From NCBI GenBank assembly GCA_964481655.1, contig CAYZVO010000006.1:16948-80947 (forward strand): a stretch of DNA of 64,000 nucleotides. Reading direction: 5' to 3'. A model generated the notes under the pieces. It did no database searches. It saw only the letters and a list, made by a program, of their open reading frames with translations, and had not been told where the DNA came from. The position numbers and the translations under genes are program-made. Each line of letters begins with the position of its first letter. Positions within the stretch are counted from its first letter, which is position 1. The DNA comes from CALDOK01 sp964481655 (GTDB lineage Bacteria; Myxococcota_A; UBA796; JAFGLY01). This document shows, in pieces, positions 48,274 through 57,025 of the stretch.

Positions 48274-49746
48274 ATGCGCGGTCGCGCCGTCCTGACTTTC
48301 GCTCTGTTCACCCTCACCGCCTGCTCGTCCTACAACCTCCACGTCGACGACGGCAAGGCCTACGACATCGCCGACTCCGAGTCCGCCGACGACACGACCC
48401 CCGACCCGCCCGAGGCCCAGGACACCGGCGCCGAGGACGAGTGCGACGACGTCGCGCCGGTCTCCCTGTTCATCTCCCCCGACGACTCGAACTCCATGGT
48501 CTCTCCGGTGCTGGCCCGGGAGGCGGTGCTCGAGCACTGGAACTACCTGAACTACGTTCCCATCCGCAGCTGGGAGTTCCTGAACTACTACGACTTCGCC
48601 CTCGAGCCCCCGATCGAGGACGACATCGCCATCCACGTCTCCGCGGTGCCCGATCCCCTGGGCGAGGACGGCGCCTGGCTGATGCAGATCGGCCTGGCCT
48701 CCCGCACCATGGAGCGGGCCGAGCGGGACCCGGTCAGCCTCACCTTCTCCCTGGACACCTCCGGCTCTATGAGCGGCCAGCCCATCGAGCTGCTGCGCCA
48801 GAGCTGCCTGGCCATGGCCAGCCAGCTGCGCGAGGGTGACGTGGTCTCCATCGTCACCTGGAGCTCCAGCCAGAACACCCTGCTGTCCGGCCACCAGGTC
48901 ACCGGCCCCAACGACCCGGTGCTGGTGGACGCCATCCAGCGCATCGACGACGGCGGCTCCACGGACCTGCACGGCGGCCTGACCGCCGCCTACAACCTGG
49001 CCAAGGCCGCCTACAGCCCGGACCGCATCAACCGGGTGGTGCTCATCAGCGACGGCGGCGCCAACGTGGGCGTGACCGACGAGGACATCATCGCCGGGGC
49101 CGCCGCCACCGAAGACGCCGAGGGCATCTACATGGCCGGCATCGGGGTGGGGACCGCCTCGAGCTACAACGAGGTGTTGATGGACACCGTCACGGATCTC
49201 GGCCGCGGCGCCGCCCTGTTCATCGCCGACGAGGAAGAGGCCTGGCACATGCTGGGTGACGGCTTCCTCGAGGTCGTCGAGGTGGCCGCCCGCAACGTGC
49301 AGATCCGCATGGACCTGCCCCCAGGGGTGAGCATGGTGGCCTTCTCGGGCGAGGAATACTCCACCAACCGCGACGAGATCGAGCCCCAGCACCTGGCGCC
49401 CAACGACACCATGATCTTCCAGGAGCACCTGCACGCCTGCGCCCCCAGCGCCCTGGACGGTGCCGAGGTCACGGTGGTGGTCGAGTGGCAGGACGCCACC
49501 ACCTACGAGGGCCGATCCGCCGAGCTGACGGTGCCCTGGACCGAGCTGGTCGAGGGCCCGGTGGACCAGCTGTGGAAGGGCGAGGCCATCTACCAGTACG
49601 CCCTGGCCCTGAAGTCCCGCAAGGGCGAGGGCAAGGAGTGGCAGACCGCCGAGCAGCGCTGGTGGACCGCCCAGGTCCAGGCCGAGGCCCACAACCCCGG
49701 CGACCCGGACCTGAGCGAGATCCGCGCGGTGATGGCCAAGTTCTAG
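48274..49746 (+). CDS. VWA lipoprotein, YfbK-like
   Basis: 490 aa from ATG 48274 (GGAGG five bases upstream). Lipoprotein signal TLTAC (Cys17), an acidic Asp/Thr/Pro linker, then the YfbK N-terminal motif (IRSWEFLNYYDFALEPP, about 92-108) and a VWA domain with MIDAS residues DTSGSMSG, GGSTDLHGG and LISDGGAN. The C-terminal third is beta-rich with a YQYALALKS helix, the DUF3520-like end of YfbK proteins. Location is outer membrane or periplasm; the family is uncharacterised, with metal-dependent ligand binding expected. Confidence 0.88.
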   Translation: MRGRAVLTFALFTLTACSSYNLHVDDGKAYDIADSESADDTTPDPPEAQDTGAEDECDDVAPVSLFISPDDSNSMVSPVLAREAVLEHWNYLNYVPIRSWEFLNYYDFALEPPIEDDIAIHVSAVPDPLGEDGAWLMQIGLASRTMERAERDPVSLTFSLDTSGSMSGQPIELLRQSCLAMASQLREGDVVSIVTWSSSQNTLLSGHQVTGPNDPVLVDAIQRIDDGGSTDLHGGLTAAYNLAKAAYSPDRINRVVLISDGGANVGVTDEDIIAGAAATEDAEGIYMAGIGVGTASSYNEVLMDTVTDLGRGAALFIADEEEAWHMLGDGFLEVVEVAARNVQIRMDLPPGVSMVAFSGEEYSTNRDEIEPQHLAPNDTMIFQEHLHACAPSALDGAEVTVVVEWQDATTYEGRSAELTVPWTELVEGPVDQLWKGEAIYQYALALKSRKGEGKEWQTAEQRWWTAQVQAEAHNPGDPDLSEIRAVMAKF

Positions 49747-49786
49747 GCCCCGCCAGGACCCCGCGGCGCGACCCCGCCGCGACCCG

Positions 49787-49804
49787 CCACGGCGGGCGCC
49801 GTGG
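49787..49804 (+). terminator. GC-rich hairpin after the VWA lipoprotein gene
   Basis: CCACGGC / GCCGTGG with loop GGGC, 41 nt after the stop codon. No T run; a candidate terminator only. The rest of the 172-nt gap holds the rubrerythrin promoter region. Confidence 0.35.
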
Positions 49805-49852
49805 GGCTCCGAGCACAGAGCCCGGCCGCCCCGCGGGACTTGCCCCTCCGGC

Positions 49853-49858
49853 TATACA
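49853..49858 (+). promoter_or_regulatory. -10-like element TATACA before the rubrerythrin gene
   Basis: TATACA in a GC-rich gap, 60 nt before the ATG at 49919. TTGCCC at 49840-49845 is too close to serve as a standard -35. Confidence 0.35.
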
Positions 49859-49918
49859 CGCTACCCGTAATGACCCGGCGCGACCGCGCGCCACCAACCA
49901 GAGACCCGGAGGGTTCCC

Positions 49919-50458
49919 ATGAAGTTTCGCTGTCTGATCTGTGGCTACGTGCACGAGGGTGACGCAGCTCCCGAGGCGTGCCCCACCTGCCGCGCGCCCG
50001 CCGAGAAGTTCGAGGCCGTCACCGGCGATCTCGAGTGGGCCGACGAGCACAGCATCGGCGTCGCCCAGGGCGTCGACCAGGAGATCCTCGACGGTCTGCG
50101 CGCCAACTTCACCGGCGAGTGCACCGAGGTCGGCATGTACCTGGCCATGAGCCGCCAGGCCGATCGCGAGGGCCTGCCCGAGGTGGCCGAGGCCTACCGC
50201 CGGATCGCCTTCGAGGAAGCCGACCACGCCGCCCGCTTCGCCGAGCTGTTGGGTGAGGTCCTGGTGGCCGACACCAAGGCCAACCTCCAGGCCCGCGTGG
50301 ACGCCGAGTTCGGTGCCTGCAAGGGCAAGAAGGCCATCGCGACCCGCGCCAAGGAGCTGGGCTACGACGCCATCCACGACACCGTCCACGAGATGTGCAA
50401 GGACGAAGCCCGCCACGGCCAGGCCTTCGCCGGGCTGCTGAAGCGCTACTTCGGCTAG
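49919..50458 (+). CDS. Reverse rubrerythrin (rubredoxin domain N-terminal)
   Basis: 179 aa, ATG 49919 with GGAGGG five bases upstream. Residues 1-35 form a rubredoxin-type Fe(SCys)4 site (CLIC at 5-8, CPTC at 21-24). The ferritin-like four-helix bundle follows, with Glu ligands and ExxH motifs (GECTEVGMYLAM, FEEADHA, CKDEARHGQ). This order, rubredoxin before diiron, is that of reverse rubrerythrin, which reduces hydrogen peroxide with electrons from NAD(P)H via a reductase, in the cytoplasm. It is monocistronic by context. It points to exposure to low oxygen or oxidative stress. Confidence 0.9.
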   Translation: MKFRCLICGYVHEGDAAPEACPTCRAPAEKFEAVTGDLEWADEHSIGVAQGVDQEILDGLRANFTGECTEVGMYLAMSRQADREGLPEVAEAYRRIAFEEADHAARFAELLGEVLVADTKANLQARVDAEFGACKGKKAIATRAKELGYDAIHDTVHEMCKDEARHGQAFAGLLKRYFG

Positions 50459-50527
50459 CCGCTCCGATCCGCACCCATCGCGCCGGGCTCCCAGCGAGTC
50501 CGGCGCGTGCTGATCACAGCGCGACGC

Positions 50528-51403
50528 TCAGGGGAGGCGGCAGCCCTCGGGGAGATCCGCGGGCAGCGCGTCGAGCCAGGGCTCGGGGTCCACGTCCTTG
50601 GGGTGGGCGGCCAGGAAGCTCCAGGCGTAGTCGAAGCCCCAGGGTGGCAGGCTGTGCCCGCGGCTGTGCTCGCATTCCACCACGAAGTGGCCGTCCTCCC
50701 GCAGGGCCTCGGAGAAGTAGACGCTCGCGTCGTGGAAGCTGTAGCCCTGGTAGCTGTCAGACTCCCCGCCCCAGGTGAGCAGCACGGGGATGGGGTCGTC
50801 GGGGGTGCGGTAGGCCGCGGGCTCGGCGCCGCCGCTCAAGGGCGCGGTGGCCGCCAGCCACTGGGATGCGTGCACGGTGAGGTAGCTGCTCCACAGCCCG
50901 CCAGCCGACATGCCCGTGGCGTAGACGCGATCCAGATCCACCGACCAGGTGGCGTGGGCGCAGGCCAGCAGGTCCTCGAAGAGCAGCAGGTCGGGGTTGT
51001 CCTCGGCCGGCATGGAGAAGCGCCACTCGTAGAGGTAGCCGTCGGAGTCAGGCGCGATGACGATCACGCCCTCGGTGTCGGCCAGGGTGCGCAGCTCCAG
51101 GTAGCGCAGGATGTCGCTGCCGCTGCCGCCCAGCCAGTGCCAGGCGAAGAGCACGGGCGCGCCCTCGGGCTGCTCGGGAAGCACCACCTCGACGCCGTAG
51201 CTGGACTCACCGCTGGCGAAGTCCTGGACGCCGTCCCCCAACACGGGGCACTCGCCCAGGGAGTACGGGGGAGGCTCCCGCTGCTCCTGCGGTGTGCCCG
51301 TGTCGGTCGAGGGCTCGCTGCTGTCGTCGGGGCCATCCTCCTGGCACGCCGTCAGCAGCAGGCAGGGCAGGGCTGCGATCATCAACATCGGGACAGCTCG
51401 CAT
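50528..51403 (-). CDS. PHB depolymerase/feruloyl-esterase-like lipoprotein
   Basis: 291 aa, ATG 51403 with GAGGTGA upstream. Lipoprotein signal LLLTAC (Cys20), Ser/Thr/Asp linker, then an alpha/beta hydrolase of the LpqC/polyhydroxybutyrate depolymerase type: nucleophile elbow GMSAGG near 165, acid in WGGESDSYQG, histidine in HSRGHSLP. Secreted esterases of this family cut polyesters or acylated glycans; the substrate is not evident. A -10-like TATGGT is 22 nt upstream of the start. Confidence 0.85.
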   Translation of the reverse strand: MRAVPMLMIAALPCLLLTACQEDGPDDSSEPSTDTGTPQEQREPPPYSLGECPVLGDGVQDFASGESSYGVEVVLPEQPEGAPVLFAWHWLGGSGSDILRYLELRTLADTEGVIVIAPDSDGYLYEWRFSMPAEDNPDLLLFEDLLACAHATWSVDLDRVYATGMSAGGLWSSYLTVHASQWLAATAPLSGGAEPAAYRTPDDPIPVLLTWGGESDSYQGYSFHDASVYFSEALREDGHFVVECEHSRGHSLPPWGFDYAWSFLAAHPKDVDPEPWLDALPADLPEGCRLP

Positions 51404-51459
51404 CGGTTCACCTCGGGTGGACCGACCATAGCCGGCGCCGGCAGAGGTGGCCGACGGGA

Positions 51460-52071
51460 TCAGAGCTCCGCGTAGCCCTCCAACGCGCCGGCGTGCTGCG
51501 GCGCGACCACCAGCACCGCCTCGAAGGCCCGCTCCGCGTCGTCAAGGCGCCCCTGCCGCAGCAGGCACCAGCCCAGCCCGGCGCGCAGGTCCACGTCCGA
51601 GGGGAAGTCCGCCAACGCCAGGGCGTAGGCCGCCTCGGCCTCGGCGTAGCGGCCCAGGTTGTACTGGGCCCAGGCCAGGCGTCCGAGGGCGATGGCGTTG
51701 TCCTCATCCAGGGCCAGGGCGCCGTCGGCGGCCGAGGCGGCGTCCACCCAGCGACGGTCCGCCAGCAGCGGCAGGAGCAAGCCCAGCCTGGGCTCGAGGG
51801 CCTCGGGCTCCAGGTGTACGGCGGCGCGGTAGGCCTCGATGGCCTCGCCGTGATCGCCAGCCAGGTACAGCAGCCACCCCCGCCGCAGCTCCCAGGTGTA
51901 GGCCCGGGCGGAGGTCGGGACCCCGTACAGGGTGTTCAACGCCTCGTCGTAGCTGCCGAGGGCCTCGAGCTCGTAGCTGCGCTGCCAGGGGTTCACACGA
52001 TCCGTGGCGACGGCCGGCGCCGAGGCGAGGGAGAGGATCAGCAGGCAGGTCGAGAGGATGGGCAGGTGCAT
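51460..52071 (-). CDS. Secreted TPR protein, last gene of the PqqD/ATP-grasp operon
   Basis: 203 aa from ATG 52071, one base after the upstream stop and with its AGGAG inside the upstream gene. Signal peptide (LASAPAVA) followed by about four to five tetratricopeptide repeats (e.g. DHGEAIEAYRAAVHLEPEA, GRYAEAEAAYALALADFPSD, GRLDDAERAFEAVLVVAPQH). TPRs mediate protein contacts; the predicted site is the periplasm. It resembles the N-terminal TPR part of the barrel protein at the operon's start, suggesting both bind a common partner (inference). Confidence 0.85.
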   Translation of the reverse strand: MHLPILSTCLLILSLASAPAVATDRVNPWQRSYELEALGSYDEALNTLYGVPTSARAYTWELRRGWLLYLAGDHGEAIEAYRAAVHLEPEALEPRLGLLLPLLADRRWVDAASAADGALALDEDNAIALGRLAWAQYNLGRYAEAEAAYALALADFPSDVDLRAGLGWCLLRQGRLDDAERAFEAVLVVAPQHAGALEGYAEL

Positions 52072-52072
52072 G

Positions 52073-54310
52073 TCAGCTCCTGGGGGCGCCGGGGGCGCCG
52101 GGTTGGTCGTTGTCGTAGCGGAGCAGGCGGTGGGTCCGGCCCGCGCAGCGCAGCTCCACGGACTGCAGGCCACGGCCGCGGCGGAGCACAGCACGGGTCC
52201 GCACCAGGGGCTGGTCCCCGTGCCGCAGCCGGCTGGTGCCCCGGATCTCGAGGGCGCCGGTGCGCTCCACGAGCCGGTAGTCGATCTCGACGCCGCCGTG
52301 GGCGCTCATCAGGGCGCGCAGACGGGCGCCCGGCGTCCGCAGCCAGGACAGGGTGGGGGTGGCGGGGACCACGTCGGACCAGGTGAGCCGGTCGCTGGCC
52401 TCGAGGGGGACCCGTGGCAGCGCGGCCCGCAACACATGGAGCGCCGAGTCGGGCTCACCCCTCACCTCGTAGCTGGTGAAGACCCCGTCCTGTCGGGCGT
52501 AGGCCAGGGTGCTGCCGCTGCTCTTGGAGCGCAGCAGCTGGGTGCCGTAGAGGTCGAGCTCGGGCACCAGGCGCTCGAGCCAGCTGCGGCCGTCGCGCTC
52601 GTGCCAGACCGCCAGCTCATCGCCGGGGTCGAAGCGCAGCATCGCGGCCAGATCGGGGCTGGCCTCGGCGTTGCGCACGCGCTGGCCCTCCCCTGGCACG
52701 CAGGCGCAGAACAGCCGCTCGCGATCTCCATCCACGCCCACCACGTCGTGCAGCTCCACGGGCAGGGTCGGCGAGCCCACCCGCGCGGTGGCCTGCAGCT
52801 GGAAGTGGAGGTGAGGCACAGGGGAACGCCCCGAGCTGCCACACAGACCCAATGTCTCACCCTGTTTCACCCGCTGGCCAGGGCGCACCTTGATGGTGCC
52901 CCGAGCGATGTGGGCCACCAGCGAGAACAGCGCCGGGCCGTGCTGGACCACCACCACGTTGCCCCAGCGCTGGTCGAGATCGGGCCGCCCCACGGGGCTG
53001 TCCGGGAGCCCGTCCAGCACCTCGACCACGACGCCGTCGGCCGCGGCCAGCACCGGCAGGTGCCAGCACAGGTAGTCCTGGGGACGGTCACCCCGGCCCC
53101 GGTGCTTGCGCCCATCGGCGCCGACCACCTCGAAGTCCAGCCCGTGGCGCCAGGGGCCCTGGTGGGTGTGCGCGCCGTCCACGCCCTGGGTGCAGGTCCA
53201 GGCCCCCAGGAAGGGGGCGCGGAAGCGCTGCAGGTAGCGGGCCCCGAAGCGGGCCACGCGGGTGCGGTAGTGGTCCAGGTTGCGCTCGGGACTGCCAGGC
53301 TCGAAGTCCACGGCCTTCGGCGACCGATCGGCCACCCGCAGGCGCATGGCGCAGAGCACGGCGATCACCGCGAGGTTCAGGGGCAGCACCAGCACGCCGA
53401 TGCCGCCGAAGGCCCCGGCTCCAGCGATGCTCAGCAAGGCGGCCAGCGACGCGCCAACCAGCGCCAGGGCGACGGAGGAGGCGCTCGGCACGAACCAGAC
53501 ACCGCCGATGGCGATGGCCACGAAGGCCATGTTCAGGGCCAGCATCCAGATCGCCACCGGCGACGCCGCGGGCATCGCGCCGCCGATGAGCCAGGCGCAG
53601 GCGAAGGCCAGCACGGCCAGCCCGGCGCTGATCCGGCTCGAGGCGATCAGGGCCACCAGCAGGATGGCGCCCGCGACGGGGTGCGGCAGGAACAGCAGCG
53701 TACCGGCTGTGCGCAGGCCATGGTCGAGGATCGACGGCAGCCAGGGCAGGCTCACACCGAGCTCGGTGGGGAAGCCCCGCAGGGGGATCCCCAGCGCGGG
53801 CGCCGCCACCAGCAGCGCCCAGGTCACCAGCACGAAGGGCAGGGTCAGCACGGGCAGCCCCAGCCGGGACCCCACGGTGCTGGACAAGGCCGCCGAGACC
53901 ACCACGCAGGCCACGACCCCCGCCAGGCCGAGCCCCAGCGCCAGCGCTCCCGGCTCGAGCAGCTGGGCGCAGCCCAGGGCGACCAGCAGCGCGTTGTAGC
54001 CGTACAGCCCAGCGCGGATCCCGTCGGGGGACAGCTGCAGCCCCCGGGCCACGGCCGCCGAGAGCAGCACCGCCCCGGCCCCGGCCAGGAACATGCGCGG
54101 CTGCACGATGGTCGCGGTCAGCATCAGCGCCCCGACCCAGCGCGAGCGCGAGAAGAGCAGCTGGCTGTAGGACCGCAGCAACACATCGACACACCACATG
54201 ACGCGCTCACGAAGGCCCGCGGCCCACCACCGGCGCAGACCGTCAGCCGGGACGCTTCGCTCAGCGGAGCTGGCAGCTGACGGCTGATAGCTGACAGCTA
54301 CTGGAGCCAT
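52073..54310 (-). CDS. Urea transporter-like channel fused to M23 peptidase domain
   Basis: 745 aa from ATG 54310, chosen for the strong GGAGGAGG seven bases upstream inside the preceding gene (13-nt overlap); ATG 54199 is the alternative. After a short variable N-terminus partly encoded by a repeat, about ten membrane helices (40-340) match the urea transporter fold: LLRSYSQLLF, GYNALLVALG and a second half-repeat with LTLPFVLVTW. An M23/LytM-type domain follows (about 430-560) with RHGLDF and VPHLHF zinc motifs. The last ~180 residues are a beta-rich domain of unknown type. The M23 part would act in the periplasm. Such fusions exist, as I recall, but their role is unclear. Confidence 0.88.
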   Translation of the reverse strand: MAPVAVSYQPSAASSAERSVPADGLRRWWAAGLRERVMWCVDVLLRSYSQLLFSRSRWVGALMLTATIVQPRMFLAGAGAVLLSAAVARGLQLSPDGIRAGLYGYNALLVALGCAQLLEPGALALGLGLAGVVACVVVSAALSSTVGSRLGLPVLTLPFVLVTWALLVAAPALGIPLRGFPTELGVSLPWLPSILDHGLRTAGTLLFLPHPVAGAILLVALIASSRISAGLAVLAFACAWLIGGAMPAASPVAIWMLALNMAFVAIAIGGVWFVPSASSVALALVGASLAALLSIAGAGAFGGIGVLVLPLNLAVIAVLCAMRLRVADRSPKAVDFEPGSPERNLDHYRTRVARFGARYLQRFRAPFLGAWTCTQGVDGAHTHQGPWRHGLDFEVVGADGRKHRGRGDRPQDYLCWHLPVLAAADGVVVEVLDGLPDSPVGRPDLDQRWGNVVVVQHGPALFSLVAHIARGTIKVRPGQRVKQGETLGLCGSSGRSPVPHLHFQLQATARVGSPTLPVELHDVVGVDGDRERLFCACVPGEGQRVRNAEASPDLAAMLRFDPGDELAVWHERDGRSWLERLVPELDLYGTQLLRSKSSGSTLAYARQDGVFTSYEVRGEPDSALHVLRAALPRVPLEASDRLTWSDVVPATPTLSWLRTPGARLRALMSAHGGVEIDYRLVERTGALEIRGTSRLRHGDQPLVRTRAVLRRGRGLQSVELRCAGRTHRLLRYDNDQPGAPGAPRS
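54264..54300. repeat. AGCTGAC/AGCTGAT-type short repeat at a gene junction
   Basis: Imperfect tandem units of AGCTGNC/AGCTGAT and GCTGACGGCTGAT across 37 nt. The repeat supplies the TAG stop of the decarboxylase gene and codes for residues near the N-terminus of the channel-M23 protein. Such repeats are normally intergenic and dispersed. Confidence 0.6.
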
Positions 54311-55644
54311 ACCGGCACCTCCTCCTGGGCCACCACGGCCTGCAGGTCCTCGGCCCGGCGCATCAGGGCGTGGCGCCCGTCGCGACCCACCAGCACCACC
54401 GCCGGGCGGTAGGTGATGAACTGCATCCACTGGGTCACGTTGTAGGCGCCGACGTTGCGGAACACGACGCGCTCACCCACGGACATGGGCGGGAAGAGCA
54501 GGGTGTCGCGCACCACGTCGATGTTCATGCACAGGGGGCCGTGCACGATGGTCGGCTCGAGGTTGGGCCGGAAGTCCTGGGCCGGCACCAGGTCGTGCTT
54601 GTACCAGAAGCTGGTGAACAGGATGTTCACCCCCGCGTCCACCACCAGATCCCTGCGCCCGTCGGGCAGGCGCTTGTTGGCCAGCACCGTGGAGATCAGG
54701 GAGCCGGCGTCGTCCACCAGCGCCCGACCGCTCTCGAGCACCAGCGTGGGGAGCTCCTGTGGGGGGCAGTCCAGCTCCGCCAGGCCCTCGACCACCGCGT
54801 CAGCGTAGGCCCGGAAGCTGGGGGTGGCCTGGTCGCCGGGCAGGTACTGGGCCTTGAGGGTGTTGTGGCTGGCCAGCCCGCCGCCGAGGTCCAGGAAGTC
54901 CACCGCGACCCCGAAGCGCTCCCGCAGCTCGTTGGCGAAGCGGGCCAGCTTGGCGGCGGCGTCCCGGTAGGCGCCAGGCTCGGTGATGAAGGTGCCCATG
55001 TGGGTGTGCAGGCCACACAGCTCGAGTCGATCCCCGGCGAGGATCCGCCGGGCGGCGTCCATGGCCTGGCCGTTGTCCAGGTTGAAGCCGAAGCGGCTCC
55101 AGGCCGGCGTGCCCTCGGCGGCCAGGCTCACGCGGATGGCCACCCGGGGCCGGCAGCCGGTGGCGACGGCCACCTCTTCGCACAGGGCCAGCTCGTCGAA
55201 GTGGTCGATGTGCACGATGGTGCCGGCGGGCAGGGCGCGCTCGAGCACGGCCCGGGACTTGTAGGGCCCGTTGAAGTGCACCTTCTCGGGCGGCACACCC
55301 AGGCGCATGGCCTTGTCGTATTCGAACTCGGAGACCACCTCGGCCCAGGAGCCCTCGCGGTGCATGATGGTGCAGACCGCGTCGAGGTAGTTGGTCTTGT
55401 AGGACCAGGCCAGGCGCACCCGGGGCCAGCGCAGGGCGAAGGCGTCCCGCAGCTCCCGCACCCGATCCTGGATGAGGCGCTCGGAGAAGACGAACAGCGG
55501 CGAGCCGTAGCGGGCGACCAGATCCTCGACGGCGATCCCGTCGATGTGGGTGTGGGGCCGCATGGCGTTGACGCGCCCGAACTTGTTCATCAGGCCGGGC
55601 TGGTGGCGGATGAGCACCGGACGTTCGTAGGGCATGGCGTTCAT
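54298..55644 (-). CDS. Fold-III PLP-dependent decarboxylase, LysA-like
   Basis: 448 aa, ATG 55644 with AGGAGG six bases upstream inside the ATP-grasp gene, 1-nt gap. PLP lysine in AWSYKTNY (about residue 83), barrel motifs LHTHMG (His stacking on PLP) and DLGGGL, ESGR (usual EPGR) and the C-terminal CMNID, whose Cys and Asp complete the active site across the dimer. Best match is the diaminopimelate/ornithine/arginine decarboxylase superfamily. An N-terminal extension of ~30 residues and the changed NVTQWMQF segment argue against a housekeeping LysA. Likely acts on a basic amino acid or its peptide conjugate in this operon's pathway (inference). Confidence 0.88.
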   Translation of the reverse strand: MNAMPYERPVLIRHQPGLMNKFGRVNAMRPHTHIDGIAVEDLVARYGSPLFVFSERLIQDRVRELRDAFALRWPRVRLAWSYKTNYLDAVCTIMHREGSWAEVVSEFEYDKAMRLGVPPEKVHFNGPYKSRAVLERALPAGTIVHIDHFDELALCEEVAVATGCRPRVAIRVSLAAEGTPAWSRFGFNLDNGQAMDAARRILAGDRLELCGLHTHMGTFITEPGAYRDAAAKLARFANELRERFGVAVDFLDLGGGLASHNTLKAQYLPGDQATPSFRAYADAVVEGLAELDCPPQELPTLVLESGRALVDDAGSLISTVLANKRLPDGRRDLVVDAGVNILFTSFWYKHDLVPAQDFRPNLEPTIVHGPLCMNIDVVRDTLLFPPMSVGERVVFRNVGAYNVTQWMQFITYRPAVVLVGRDGRHALMRRAEDLQAVVAQEEVPVWLQ

Positions 55645-55645
55645 G

Positions 55646-56731
55646 TCAGGCCTCCTGGGCGGTGAGGGAGATCGCGGGGCTGGCGAGCAGCTCGCCGGTG
55701 GCGCTGAGCCGCTGCAGCTGGGAGATGTCGGCGATCTGGTCGAGGGAGATGCGCACGAACATCGTGCCGACGCGGTAGTCCTCGAGGGGCTCCACGGGCA
55801 GCCCGAGGGCCAACTGGGCCACGGCCCAGGGCAGGTTCATGCCCGCGCCGGCGCTCAGGTAGGTCCAGGCCGGGAAGCGGGGGTTGACCTCGAGCAGGTG
55901 GTAGTCCCCTCCCCCATCCTTCATGACCTCCACCTCGCAGGGCCCCCGCCAGCGGGTAGCGGCCACGAAGCGGCGGGTGAGATCGATGAGCTCGGGATCC
56001 TTGATGGCGACCCCCGCCCAGCCCTTGCCCTTGTCGGTCAGGGAGATCTTCTTCATGGGCACCGCGCCCACCAGCCCACCGCGGCCGTCGCCCACGGCCA
56101 CCACGTCGTACTCCTCGCCCTGCACCATGGACTGGGCGATCACGGGCACGCCCCACTGGGCGACGATGGCGTGGAAGGCGGTCACAGCCTCGTGCACGGA
56201 GCGCGCCAGCCGGGCCCCGTAGTACTGCCCCTTCATGAAGACCGGGAAGGGGATCTCCTGGTGCAGGCCGTACAGCTCATCCACGCTGGAGATGACCCGG
56301 GTCGGGGGCACGCTGATGCCAGCCTCCAACCCGAGCCGGGCCAGGCGGGTCTTGGAGCGCAGCTGCAGCTGCTGCCGGGTGGGCAGGAACAGCCCGATGC
56401 CCAGGGCGCGCAGCTCCGGCTGGATGTCGATGAAAGCGTCCAGCTCCGAGTCCAGCGTGGGGACGATGGCGTCCAGGCCGATGCGCTCGTGGATGTGTTG
56501 GATGCGCTGCAGCAGCGCGCCGCGGCCCTGGCTCGGGTAGGGCAGCAGGAAGACGTCGTCCACGATGTCGGCGGCGTAGGCGCCGGGGTCCATGGCGTCG
56601 TAGGCCAGGCCCACCAGGCAGCCGCGGAAGCCGGGGGCTTCCCGCAGGGATCGGATCACCGAGATGCCGGGGCCAGGGTTGTCGGTGGCGTTGAGGGCGG
56701 TGACGGCGATGGTGGCGAAGCGTGGATCCAC
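55646..56731 (-). CDS. ATP-grasp ligase
   Basis: 361 aa from GTG 56731, 3 nt after the PqqD stop with GGAGG in that gene's last codons. N-terminal pre-ATP-grasp domain (VTALNATDNPGPGISVIRSL; YPSQGRG), then ATP-grasp: VFMKGQYYGA (ATP Lys), VIAQSMVQGEEYDV and the metal-binding ending EVNPRFPAW. The layout is like CarB/PylC-type amino-acid ligases. Such enzymes activate a carboxylate by acyl-phosphate and join it to an amine. With a PqqD-like chaperone next door, a peptide substrate is plausible; no precursor is identified. Confidence 0.9.
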   Translation of the reverse strand: MDPRFATIAVTALNATDNPGPGISVIRSLREAPGFRGCLVGLAYDAMDPGAYAADIVDDVFLLPYPSQGRGALLQRIQHIHERIGLDAIVPTLDSELDAFIDIQPELRALGIGLFLPTRQQLQLRSKTRLARLGLEAGISVPPTRVISSVDELYGLHQEIPFPVFMKGQYYGARLARSVHEAVTAFHAIVAQWGVPVIAQSMVQGEEYDVVAVGDGRGGLVGAVPMKKISLTDKGKGWAGVAIKDPELIDLTRRFVAATRWRGPCEVEVMKDGGGDYHLLEVNPRFPAWTYLSAGAGMNLPWAVAQLALGLPVEPLEDYRVGTMFVRISLDQIADISQLQRLSATGELLASPAISLTAQEA

Positions 56732-56734
56732 GGA

Positions 56735-57007
56735 TCAGTCCTCCAGCACGAAGTCGTGGGCGATCAGACCGGCCTGGCGCAGCAGCAGCAGGAACTCGTC
56801 CAGGTCGCGGCCCGGGTCGTCGTGGGGCTCCAGGAGGAAGTCCTCCCGCATGTGCTCCACGAGGGCGGCACGCCCGGCGCCGGCCTTGAGACCCTCGACG
56901 ATGACCCGGCCGGTGGCGTTGATGGTGAACATGGACCCGGTGCAGGCGTCGAAGGCCACACCGGTGTCGCTGATGGCGAGGTCGCGAAGGCGGGGTTGGC
57001 TGTGCAT
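56735..57007 (-). CDS. PqqD-family peptide chaperone-like protein
   Basis: 90 aa, ATG 57007 with GGAGG five bases upstream. Matches the PqqD pattern, especially the HPr-rel-A-system type: LRDLAISDTGVAFDA, TGSMFTINATGRVIVEGL, a helix, then DLDEFLLLLRQAGLI. PqqD proteins are small winged-helix-like units that hold a substrate peptide for a modifying enzyme. Here the adjacent enzyme is an ATP-grasp protein rather than a radical SAM enzyme. It is 18 nt downstream of the barrel gene. Confidence 0.85.
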   Translation of the reverse strand: MHSQPRLRDLAISDTGVAFDACTGSMFTINATGRVIVEGLKAGAGRAALVEHMREDFLLEPHDDPGRDLDEFLLLLRQAGLIAHDFVLED

Positions 57008-57025
57008 GGTTCCTCCGGGCTGGGG

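Noticed and set aside
44391..48839. A 1482-codon open frame on the plus strand
   Set aside because: It lies antisense to the HEWG pair and the TPM gene, its composition is typical of high-GC shadow frames (Gly/Leu/His/Gln-rich, no domain), and it lacks a ribosome site.
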